In this document: positions 14,877 through 22,429 of the stretch, piece after piece
Layout: the number at the start of each line of letters is the position of its first letter
Numbering within the stretch: the first letter of the stretch is position 1
NCBI GenBank assembly: GCA_947173915.1
Contig: CAMWGZ010000003.1
Coordinates: forward strand, 1-26,272
From: an uncultured Alistipes sp.
Lineage (GTDB): Bacteria; Bacteroidota; Bacteroidia; Bacteroidales; Rikenellaceae
DNA length: 26,272 bases
Reading direction: 5' to 3'
Program-made: the position numbers and the translations under genes
The notes under the pieces: model-generated
Told to the model about the DNA's origin: nothing
Seen by the model: the letters and a program-made list of their open reading frames with translations, nothing else
Database searches by the model: none

Positions 14877-17084
14877 ATGAAAAAACTGTTTTTGTGTCTG
14901 GCTGCGGCGGCCGTATCGCTGACCGCTTCGGCCGACGAGGGTATGTGGCTGCTGCCCTACCTCCAGAAAATGAACATCGGCGACATGCGTGCCAAAGGGT
15001 GCGAGCTGACCGCCGAGCAGATCTATTCGATCAACAGCGGCTCGCTCAAGGATGCCATCGTCATCTTCGGCAACGGCTGCACCGGCGAGGTGGTCTCGCC
15101 CGAAGGTCTGGTCTTTACCAACCACCACTGCGGCTACGCTTCGATCCAGGAGCTTTCGTCGGTCGAGCACGACTACCTCAAGGACGGCTTCTGGGCTTCG
15201 TGCAACGCCGAGGAGCTGCCCGCTCCGGGTCTGACGGTAACCTTCATCCGCAATATTCTGGACGTTACGCCCGAGGTGCTGGGGGCGATTCCCTCGATCG
15301 CCGGCGGCAGCGAGCGCATTGAGCTTGCCGAGCGCAACATCGATGCGGTGCGCGAGCGGCTTCAGGCGGAGTATCCCGGCAAGACGATCGCCATCAAGAG
15401 CTTCTTCGGCGGCAACCAGTATTTCGCCTTCGTGCAGGATATTTTCCGCGATATCCGTCTGGTGGGTACGCCCCCCTCGTCGATCGGCAAGTTCGGCGGC
15501 GAGACCGACAACTGGATGTGGCCGCGCCACACGGGCGACTTCTCGATCTTCCGCATCTATGCCGACAAGGAGAACAACCCGGCGGCCTACTCCCCCGAGA
15601 ACGTACCCTACCGTGCCGATAACCACCTGAAGATCTCGCTCGACGGCATCGAGGAGAACGACTTCGCGATGATCATGGGCTTCCCGGGATCGACGCAGCG
15701 CTACATGACCTCCTACGAGATCGACGAGCTGCTCAACGTGACCGGTCCCCAGCGCGTGGCCATCCGCGGCGCACGCCAGGAGATCCTTAAGAAGGACATG
15801 CTTGCCAGCGACAAGGTGCGCATCCAGTACGCCTCGAAGTATGCCGGTTCGTCCAACTACTGGAAGAACACCATCGGTATGATGCGCGGCGTGAAGAAGC
15901 TCGACGTGAAGGCCAAGAAGGAGGCTCAGGAGGCTGCCTTCCAGGCGTGGGCCGATGCCAACGCGCTGCCCGAGGAGGGATTCGCCCAGGCGCTCGGCAT
16001 GATTCGCGGGGCGCTTGAGGAGAGTCGTTCCTATACCGCTTCGCTCCAGTACCTGAGCGAGGCGTGCGGCATGGCCGTAGAGATCATTTCGCCGGCCATC
16101 TCGGCCCGCCGCATCCTCGGTGCCGAGGAGGTGTCCGACGAGATGAAGCAGCGTCTGGAGGAGTACTACGTGCAGTTCTACAAGGACTACAACATGCCCA
16201 CCGACCGCAAGGTGGCCAAGCGCATGCTGGCGATGGTGCGTGAGCACGTCGCGGAGCTTCCGAGCGTCTTCGCCGAGGTGATCGATGCCCGTTTCGGCGG
16301 CGACATCGACGCTTATGTGGATTATCTCTACGACAATTCGGCCTTTACCTCCTACGAGAAGGCGACGGCCGTCGCTCCCGACCAGCTTGCCGGGGATCCC
16401 GCCGTGGTGCTGGCCGAGTCGGTTATCGGCAAGATGGGCGAGCTGCGCGAGAAGATGGTTGCCACCAACTTGCAGTTCGCCGACGGCCACCGTCTCTACA
16501 TCGCCGGTCTGATGCGCATGCAGCCCGACAAGGCCTTCTACCCCGATGCCAACTTCACGCTGCGCATGACCTACGGCCAGGTGCTTCCCTACGAGCCGAT
16601 GGACGGCGTGAAGTACGAATACTATACCACGCTCAAGGGTGTGATGGAGAAGGAGAACCCCGAGAATCCCGAGTTCGTGGTGCCGGCCAAGCTGCGCGCG
16701 CTCTACGAGAAGAAGGATTTCGGCCGTTGGGCCGACCGCAACGGCGAGCTGCCCGTGGCGTTCCTGGCCAACTGCGACATTACGGGCGGTAACTCGGGTT
16801 CGCCGATGATGAACGGCCGGGGCGAGCTGATCGGTCTGGCATTCGACGGCAACTGGGAGGCTATGTCGGGCGACATAGCCTTCGAGCCGGAGGTGCAGCG
16901 CACCATCGGTGTCGATGTTCGCTACGTGCTCTTCGTGATCGACAAGTTCGCCGATGCGGGCTGGCTCCTTGAGGAGATGACCCTCGTGGGCGGCGACGGC
17001 GAGAAGAGCTGCTGCGCCGACAAGAAGGGCAGCGACAAAAAGGCGAAGAAGGCTGCGAAAAAGGCCAAGGCCGGCAAGAAGTAG
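14877..17084 (+). CDS. S46 family dipeptidyl-peptidase, DPP7-like, 735 aa
   Basis: A periplasmic serine exopeptidase that releases dipeptides from the N-terminus of oligopeptides, supplying peptide nutrients. The signal peptide MKKLFLCLAAAAVSLTASA is probably cut near residue 19. The chymotrypsin-like triad is visible: His in FTNHHCGY (about residue 84), Asp221 in RHTGDFS, Ser640 in TGGNSGSP. The residue 18 after the Ser, which sets P1 preference in this family, is Gly658, as in DPP7 (hydrophobic P1) and unlike the Arg of DPP11 (Asp/Glu); this assignment is from memory of the P. gingivalis enzymes. The last ~25 residues form an odd Lys/Ala-rich tail (KKAKKAAKKAKAGKK) after a CC pair. It ends at a clear terminator. 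Confidence 0.95.
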   Translation: MKKLFLCLAAAAVSLTASADEGMWLLPYLQKMNIGDMRAKGCELTAEQIYSINSGSLKDAIVIFGNGCTGEVVSPEGLVFTNHHCGYASIQELSSVEHDYLKDGFWASCNAEELPAPGLTVTFIRNILDVTPEVLGAIPSIAGGSERIELAERNIDAVRERLQAEYPGKTIAIKSFFGGNQYFAFVQDIFRDIRLVGTPPSSIGKFGGETDNWMWPRHTGDFSIFRIYADKENNPAAYSPENVPYRADNHLKISLDGIEENDFAMIMGFPGSTQRYMTSYEIDELLNVTGPQRVAIRGARQEILKKDMLASDKVRIQYASKYAGSSNYWKNTIGMMRGVKKLDVKAKKEAQEAAFQAWADANALPEEGFAQALGMIRGALEESRSYTASLQYLSEACGMAVEIISPAISARRILGAEEVSDEMKQRLEEYYVQFYKDYNMPTDRKVAKRMLAMVREHVAELPSVFAEVIDARFGGDIDAYVDYLYDNSAFTSYEKATAVAPDQLAGDPAVVLAESVIGKMGELREKMVATNLQFADGHRLYIAGLMRMQPDKAFYPDANFTLRMTYGQVLPYEPMDGVKYEYYTTLKGVMEKENPENPEFVVPAKLRALYEKKDFGRWADRNGELPVAFLANCDITGGNSGSPMMNGRGELIGLAFDGNWEAMSGDIAFEPEVQRTIGVDVRYVLFVIDKFADAGWLLEEMTLVGGDGEKSCCADKKGSDKKAKKAAKKAKAGKK

Positions 17085-17173
17085 CCAGACGAGTGCGACG
17101 GAGGGTGCGGGGGCGTGCGATAACGGCGTTCCGCCCGACACAGCGGGAGGTGCCCGCCGTCGGTATGGATCGG

Positions 17174-17212
17174 GGAGAGAGGTTTCGGAAGAGACCTCTC
17201 TCCTTCGTTTTT
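17174..17212 (+). terminator. intrinsic terminator after the S46 peptidase gene
   Basis: GGAGAGAGGT (17174-17183) pairs perfectly with ACCTCTCTCC (17194-17203), followed by TTCGTTTTT. It lies about 90 bases past the stop codon. Confidence 0.85.
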
Positions 17213-17297
17213 CCCGCTGGATGCGCGCGCTGTGGCGGGGTTTGCCGCCGGTGCGAAATTTTCCGGGGCAAGACGGCACAAAACGCCCGAACGCAGT

Positions 17298-17305
17298 TAT
17301 CTTTG
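17298..17305 (+). promoter_or_regulatory. -7 promoter element of the AlkD-like gene
   Basis: TATCTTTG, an exact TAnnTTTG box 38 bases before the ATG at 17344. It lies after the preceding terminator and argues against earlier in-frame starts such as 17221. Confidence 0.6.
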
Positions 17306-17343
17306 CGCGGCGGAACCGGTCCGATCGGCCGGACGCATGCCCG

Positions 17344-18084
17344 ATGGAGAGAAGGAAAAACAATGAGCGGACGAGACCGACCTGCCCCGAGGTGGTGGCG
17401 CGCCTGGAGGCGTGTGCCGATCGGGAGCACCTCTGCGGCATGGCCCGCTTCGGCATCGACACGACGACGGCGCTGGGAATCCGGGTCGTCGATCTCCGCC
17501 GGCTGGCCCGCGAGATCGGGCGCGACCACGCGCTTGCGCTGGAGCTGTATCGTCTCCCGATCCACGAGGGGCGCATCCTGGCTTCGATGCTGGCCGATCC
17601 GCTCCTTTTTTCCGAAGAGGAGATGGATCGCTGGGTCGGGGAGTTCCGTTCGTGGGACCTGTGCGACCAGTGCTGCATGAATCTGTTCCGGCATACGCCC
17701 TACGCCTACCGTAAGGTCGGGCAGTATGTCGCTTCGCCCGAAGAGTTTACGCGGCGGGCGGGCTTCGCGCTGCTGGCGACGCTCGCCGCAGGCGACAAAC
17801 GGGCGGACGAAGAGCGTTTCCGCGCCTGTCTGCCGCTGATCGAGCGTTATGCGCGGGAGGATTCCCGCGACAGGGTCCGCAAGGCGGTCAATTGGGCCTT
17901 GCGTGCGGTCGGCAAGCGCGGCGGGGAGCTTCTGTCCGAGGCGCTGGCTGTGGCGCGCCGGCTGGCCGACGACGGGACGTTTCCCGCAGCGCGCTGGATC
18001 GGCCGCGATGCGGTGCGCGAGCTGACCGATCCGAAGACGCTCGCCCGGATCGGGCGGATGCGGAGCCGCAGATCGGCCCGCTGA
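17344..18084 (+). CDS. DNA alkylation repair protein (AlkD-like HEAT-repeat family), 246 aa
   Basis: AlkD-type proteins are DNA glycosylases made of HEAT-like helical repeats that remove bulky or charged alkylated bases. The family pattern is clear: GMARFGIDTTTALGI, LRRLAREIGRDHALALELY, HEGRILASMLADP, DRWVGEFRSWDLCDQCCMNLF, then RKAVNWALRAVGKR and AARWIGRDAVREL. The start at 17344 (MERRKNNERT) is chosen because a promoter lies at 17298-17305; an ATG at 17363 preceded by AAGGAAAAAC looks like a better start signal but is in another frame, so the exact start is uncertain. It is in its own unit between a terminator and the kinase gene. Active-site residues were not individually checked. Confidence 0.88.
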   Translation: MERRKNNERTRPTCPEVVARLEACADREHLCGMARFGIDTTTALGIRVVDLRRLAREIGRDHALALELYRLPIHEGRILASMLADPLLFSEEEMDRWVGEFRSWDLCDQCCMNLFRHTPYAYRKVGQYVASPEEFTRRAGFALLATLAAGDKRADEERFRACLPLIERYAREDSRDRVRKAVNWALRAVGKRGGELLSEALAVARRLADDGTFPAARWIGRDAVRELTDPKTLARIGRMRSRRSAR

Positions 18085-18182
18085 CGATCGGCCCGGGGGC
18101 GTGCACCGGCTCCGGACGATTCGGACTGTTTTGCAACGATACCTTCCGCTCCGGTGCGGCGGTCGGTTGAAAAGAGAAAACT

Positions 18183-20648
18183 ATGAAGGAGTCTAATTCG
18201 GTACGTTTGAAAATGGCGGTCGGCTACCTGATCGTGGCGTTGCTCGGTGTGATGGCTGCGGTGGGTGTCTGGAGGCAGATCGCCCCCCTGATGATCGAGG
18301 ACGACAGCCAGAAGCAGCTTCAGCAGCGGCGGATGCTGGTCAGCCAGACTCTCTACCATCTTTACGAGGCGGAGAGCTGCGGACAGATGCTCATTGCCGG
18401 CTACCCCGATTACCGGGAGCGTTACACGGAGGAGGTGGAGCAGGTCCACCGCGACATCGACTCGCTGCGGGAGTGGACCGACGACAGCCTTCAGCGGAGC
18501 CGTCTCGATACGCTCGTGGTGCTGCTGCGCGAGAAAGTGGAGGGGGTGCTGGCGCTGGACCACAACCTGCGTGCCTCGTCCGAGTCGGCCGTGCTCCACA
18601 AGAACATCCGCCAGATCGTTCCCATGCTCGACTCGCTGGCCCGGCACGAACGCCACGACACGCTGGTCGTGCGCGACACGATGCGGCTCATGCCCCGCAA
18701 GAAGCGTAATTTTTTCCGCCGTTTCGGCGATCTGTTCGCTCCGCCCAAGGTCGATTCCCAGCTGGTCGTGACGACCCATGTGGAGATCGATACCCTGCCG
18801 CGCGATCTGGGCGATACGATCGCTTCGATCCTCGAGGTGCTGGAGCGCAAGGTAATGAGCGAACACATCGCACTCTACGACAAGGCGCGGCAGGAGGGGC
18901 TGCAGCTCGAACGCAACAACCGCCAGGTGGACCGCAGGATCTACCGCCTGATCGTCGATTTCGAAGAGGAGGAGACCGCCTACCTCTGGGACCGCATCCG
19001 CTCGCTCGGGGAGGTGCGCAGGCAGTCGCTGCGCGTGATGGTCTCGGTCATGGGCGGTCTGTTTCTGGTGGTGCTCTTCTTCGTCGGGATGCTCTGGCGC
19101 GACATCACGCGCAGCGACCGCTACAAGCGCCGTCTCGAACAGGCCAACGACCGCAACGAGGTGCTGATCGAAGAGCGCGAAAAACTGATGCTGGCCGTCA
19201 CGCACGACATCAAGGCGCCGCTTGGGGCGATCATGGGGTATATCGACCTGATGGCCCGCACCGAGCGGGAGAAAGGGTGCCGCATCTACCTGCATCGCAT
19301 GAAGGAGGCGGCCGACCGGCTGTTGGGGCTGGTGACCGATCTTCTGGACTTTTACCGGCTCGATGCCAACAAAATCTCGATCAGCTGGATCGTCTTCTCC
19401 CCGGCCGAGCTGTTCACCACCGTGTGCGAGAGCTTCGAGCCGCTGGCCGGGGAGAAGGGGATCGCCCTGCGCTGCAAGCTGGCTCCCGAACTCTCCCGTC
19501 GGATCGAGGGGGACTCCTCGCGCATCCGGCAGATCGTCGAGAACCTGCTTTCCAACGCCATCAAGTTTACCGACCGGGGATTCGTCGCCTTCGAGTCGTG
19601 GATGGAGGGCGATCGGCTCTATTTCCGCGTCAGCGACACGGGGCGCGGCATCGCTCCCGACGAACGGGACCGCATCTTCCGTGAGTTCGTGCGCCTCCCG
19701 TCGGCCGAAGGGGCCAGCGGCGTGGGGCTGGGACTTTCGATCGTCGATCGGCTGGTGAAGCTGTTGCAGGGACGGGTCGGGCTGGAGAGCGAGCAGGGTG
19801 CCGGCAGCCGCTTTACGGTGTGGATTCCCGTGCGTGAAGCGCCCGAAGCAGTTGCGGACGAGAGCGGAGCGGAACGGCCCGCCGCCGACCGTGAGTTGCG
19901 CCGCAGCGACGGGCAGCGGTTCCGCTGCCTCTGGATCGACGACGATCCTCTTCAGCTCGAGATGACCGCCGCCCAGTGCCGCTACCTGGGGGTGGATACC
20001 GAGAGCTGCAACCATCCGGAGTATGCCGACCGGCTGGTGTGCGAATTCGATTTCGACCTGGTGTTTACCGACATACAGATGCCCGGCATGGACGGTTTCG
20101 AGGTGCTGCGGCGCATTCGCGCCGTGCGTCCGGAACTTCCCGTCGTGGCCGTGACGGCCCGGTCGGACGATCGGGAGGTCTATCTGGCCAAGGGTTTTAC
20201 CGATGTGCTCAACAAGCCGTTCGCCCGGGGCGAGCTGGCCTCGTTGCTGTGCGGGCGTTTTGCCGCCGTTGCGGCCGACGAGGCTCCCGAATGCGAGGTC
20301 GTAGCGGCCGCTCCCGAAGGGTTGGAGGTGCTTACCGCCTATGCCACCGACGATCCGGAGGCGGCGCGCTCCATCGTGCGCGTGTTCGTTGCGGAGAACC
20401 GGCAGCATGTCGAACGGCTGCGCCGTGCCGCAGCGGCCGGGGACGACGACGAGATCCGGGCCGTCGCCCACAAGATGCTGCCCGTCTTCACGATGCTCGG
20501 CGAGCAGGAGCTGGTGGCCGTGTTGCGCCGCCTGGAGCGTTCGGAGGGGGTGCTGGACGGCATGTTGCGCGACGAAGCGCTTCACGCCGCCGAAAGAGTG
20601 GCCAAAATTGTCGATCAGGCAAAAAATGAATATCTTTGCGAAGAGTAA
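18183..20648 (+). CDS. hybrid sensor histidine kinase with receiver and HPt domains, 821 aa
   Basis: A membrane phosphorelay kinase. Order: TM1 (about 11-29), periplasmic sensor of about 250 residues rich in charged helices with no family I recognise, TM2 (about 285-305), a short coiled linker, HisKA with phosphoacceptor His341 (AVTHDIKAPLGAI), HATPase with N box IVENLLSNAIKF (Asn454/458), DTGRGIA and GVGLGLSIV, a receiver domain with Asp630 (LVFTDIQMPGMDGFE) and Lys678 (NKPF), and a C-terminal HPt domain with His763 (VAHKMLPVF). It therefore carries a full internal relay. The regulator gene starts 9 bases after its stop, so the two form a pair in which HPt His763 most likely passes phosphate to the regulator. 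The signal is unknown. A promoter for the regulator lies inside its last codons. Confidence 0.95.
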   Translation: MKESNSVRLKMAVGYLIVALLGVMAAVGVWRQIAPLMIEDDSQKQLQQRRMLVSQTLYHLYEAESCGQMLIAGYPDYRERYTEEVEQVHRDIDSLREWTDDSLQRSRLDTLVVLLREKVEGVLALDHNLRASSESAVLHKNIRQIVPMLDSLARHERHDTLVVRDTMRLMPRKKRNFFRRFGDLFAPPKVDSQLVVTTHVEIDTLPRDLGDTIASILEVLERKVMSEHIALYDKARQEGLQLERNNRQVDRRIYRLIVDFEEEETAYLWDRIRSLGEVRRQSLRVMVSVMGGLFLVVLFFVGMLWRDITRSDRYKRRLEQANDRNEVLIEEREKLMLAVTHDIKAPLGAIMGYIDLMARTEREKGCRIYLHRMKEAADRLLGLVTDLLDFYRLDANKISISWIVFSPAELFTTVCESFEPLAGEKGIALRCKLAPELSRRIEGDSSRIRQIVENLLSNAIKFTDRGFVAFESWMEGDRLYFRVSDTGRGIAPDERDRIFREFVRLPSAEGASGVGLGLSIVDRLVKLLQGRVGLESEQGAGSRFTVWIPVREAPEAVADESGAERPAADRELRRSDGQRFRCLWIDDDPLQLEMTAAQCRYLGVDTESCNHPEYADRLVCEFDFDLVFTDIQMPGMDGFEVLRRIRAVRPELPVVAVTARSDDREVYLAKGFTDVLNKPFARGELASLLCGRFAAVAADEAPECEVVAAAPEGLEVLTAYATDDPEAARSIVRVFVAENRQHVERLRRAAAAGDDDEIRAVAHKMLPVFTMLGEQELVAVLRRLERSEGVLDGMLRDEALHAAERVAKIVDQAKNEYLCEE
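20608..20638 (+). promoter_or_regulatory. internal promoter for the response regulator gene
   Basis: TTG (20608-20610), 20 bases, TATCTTTG (20631-20638), exact consensus, placed inside the last codons of the kinase gene and 19 bases before the regulator ATG. It would let the regulator be made without the kinase. Confidence 0.6.
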
Positions 20649-20657
20649 ACGGAAGAG

Positions 20658-22043
20658 ATGGATATGGAGAAAATATTGATTATCGACGATGATGTCACTT
20701 TGTCGGTCATGTTGCGCACGTGGCTGGGCAAACGGGGATTCGAGGTCGATACGGCGGCCGATCTGGCTACCGGTCGCAAATTGCTGGGAGCGGGGGATTA
20801 TGCGCTGATTCTTTCGGACATGCGTCTTCCCGACGGCGAGGGTACCGATCTGTTGCAGTGGACGGCCGAACATGCCGCCGCAACGCCCGTGATCGTCATG
20901 ACGGGTTATGCCGAGATCGGCAACGCGGTGAACAGCATGAAGCTCGGTGCCCGCGACTACATTTCCAAACCGGTGCGTCCCGACGAGCTGCTGCGCAAGA
21001 TCCGCGAGGCGATCGATTCGGCCGGCGAGGCCGCACCTGTCGCAGTGCCCGTCGCTGCGGCGACCCCGCCCGCGCGGAAGGCGGCCAAGGAGCGTTCGCC
21101 GCTGCGGCAGGAGGGTACCCTCAGCTACGTCGAGGGGCGCAGCGAGGCATCGCGCAAGCTCTACGAGTTCGCCGAGCTGGTGGCTCCGACCAACATGTCG
21201 GTGCTGATCGAGGGTGCGAGCGGCACGGGCAAGGAGCACATCGCGCGGCTGATCCACGAGCACAGCAAACGGGCCGGTAAACCCTTCGTGGCGGTCGATT
21301 GCGGCGCTCTGTCGCGCGATCTGGCCGCTTCGGAGTTCTTCGGTCACATCAAAGGCTCCTTTACCGGGGCGCTGGCCGACAAGAAGGGTGCCTTCGAGGT
21401 GGCGCACGGCGGTACGCTCTTCCTCGACGAGGTGGGCAACCTGAGCTACGACATCCAGGTGCAGCTGCTGCGCGCCCTGCAGGAGCGGCGCATCCGTCCG
21501 GTGGGCGGCGCCCGCGAACTGAGCGTCGATATCCGGCTGATCTGTGCGACCAACGAGGATCTGGAGGGGGCCATCGTGCGGGGATCGTTCCGCGCCGACC
21601 TCTACCACCGCATCGACGAGTTCGTGCTGCGGATGCCCGATCTTGCGGAGCGTCAGGAGGACATCATGCTTTACGCCAACTTCTTCCTGGAGCAGGCCAA
21701 CCGCGATCTCGACAAGCAGGTGGCCGGCTTCGATCCCGAGGCCGAGAAGCTGCTGCTCGCCTACGACTGGCCGGGCAACCTGCGCCAGCTGAAGAATACC
21801 GTGACCCGTTCCACGCTGATGGCCCGCGGGGAGTATGTCACGCCGGCCGATCTTCCCGCCGAGCTGACCGGTACGGAGCCGGCAGCTCCCGCCTCAGTGT
21901 CGCTGCGCGATCCGGCGGGCGAGGAGGAGCGCATCCGCCGGGCGCTGAATGCGGCGGGCGGCAACAAGTCGCAGGCGGCCCGTCTGCTCGGAGTCGATCG
22001 CAAGACGCTCTACAACAAGTTGCGTCAGTACGGAATAGAATAG
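20658..22043 (+). CDS. sigma54-dependent response regulator, NtrC family, 461 aa
   Basis: A transcription activator working with RNA polymerase-sigma54. Domains: receiver (about 4-120) with Asp54 (LILSDMRLPDG) and Lys104 (YISKPVRPDE); AAA+ domain (about 155-395) with Walker A GASGTGKE (186-193), the sigma54-contact loop as GSFTGA (233-238) in place of the common GAFTGA, Walker B LFLDEVGN and the arginine-finger region FRADLYHR; and a C-terminal Fis-type helix-turn-helix (about 424-461, NKSQAARLLGVDRKTLYNKL). Either Met1 or Met3 could be the start. It is the partner of the upstream hybrid kinase. Its targets are unknown; I found no convincing -24/-12 sigma54 promoter in the window. It ends at a strong terminator. 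Confidence 0.96.
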   Translation: MDMEKILIIDDDVTLSVMLRTWLGKRGFEVDTAADLATGRKLLGAGDYALILSDMRLPDGEGTDLLQWTAEHAAATPVIVMTGYAEIGNAVNSMKLGARDYISKPVRPDELLRKIREAIDSAGEAAPVAVPVAAATPPARKAAKERSPLRQEGTLSYVEGRSEASRKLYEFAELVAPTNMSVLIEGASGTGKEHIARLIHEHSKRAGKPFVAVDCGALSRDLAASEFFGHIKGSFTGALADKKGAFEVAHGGTLFLDEVGNLSYDIQVQLLRALQERRIRPVGGARELSVDIRLICATNEDLEGAIVRGSFRADLYHRIDEFVLRMPDLAERQEDIMLYANFFLEQANRDLDKQVAGFDPEAEKLLLAYDWPGNLRQLKNTVTRSTLMARGEYVTPADLPAELTGTEPAAPASVSLRDPAGEEERIRRALNAAGGNKSQAARLLGVDRKTLYNKLRQYGIE

Positions 22044-22098
22044 AACGGATTGGATACCCGCGGCATTCCGCATCGCAGGATGGTCGCCGGGACTTTCG

Positions 22099-22150
22099 GA
22101 ACGGGAAGAGCGCAGGGAGGCTGCGGAGACTCTTCCCGTTCTTTTTTTTT
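22099..22150 (+). terminator. intrinsic terminator of the response regulator gene
   Basis: GAACGGGAAGAG (22099-22110) pairs with CTCTTCCCGTTC (22130-22141), with a small inner hairpin (CGCAG/CTGCG), followed by nine T (22142-22150). Confidence 0.93.
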
Positions 22151-22335
22151 GCTGCCGCGGCCTGTTTCGGCACGCGATTTGCTTCTCTTTCCGCAGAACC
22201 GCCCGGTGCGCCGGCGGCCGATGAAGGGATGCGGCGCGAGGGCGGGAGAGGAGAGGATTTGCGTTAAGGTTGATATATTGAGTGTTTAAGTGATTTGAGT
22301 GGTTATTGCGGAGGAAGGAGCGATCCTTTACCGCA

Positions 22336-22377
22336 GCAGGGAGCGCTTCGGCTGACGAAGCGCTCCCTGCTTTTTTT
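22336..22377 (+). terminator. orphan intrinsic terminator, possible end of a small RNA
   Basis: A 15-bp perfect stem (22336-22350 with 22356-22370), loop GCTGA, then T7. On the minus strand there is no T-run after it, so it does not end the patatin gene. Immediately before it is another hairpin: TGCGG (22307-22311) with CCGCA (22331-22335) and AAGGA (22315-22319) with TCCTT (22324-22328). Together they look like the 3' half of a small RNA, or a back-up terminator for the regulator. Confidence 0.75.
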
Positions 22378-22429
22378 GTGTTCGGGATCCGGAAAACTGC
22401 GTTTCTCCCGGCCTTGCCGCGCAGGGAGA

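Larger units (their letters stand above)
22044..22429. other. intergenic region with two successive + strand terminators
   Basis: No protein gene is seen. It holds the regulator terminator (22099-22150), then about 100 bases of GC-rich and then AT-rich DNA, then a hairpin and a second terminator (22307-22377) with no known gene before it. The last part (22378-22429) is the 3' flank of the patatin gene, where I see no minus-strand T-run. Confidence 0.6.

Noticed and set aside
14856..17678. Long open frame on the - strand (940 codons) opposite the S46 peptidase
   Set aside because: Shadow of a clear gene with intact triad and signal peptide; the antisense protein is low-complexity His/Val/Leu-rich.
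17847..21608. Open frame of 1253 codons on the - strand opposite the kinase and regulator
   Set aside because: Despite its length it lies opposite two fully motif-supported genes and has no recognisable domain.
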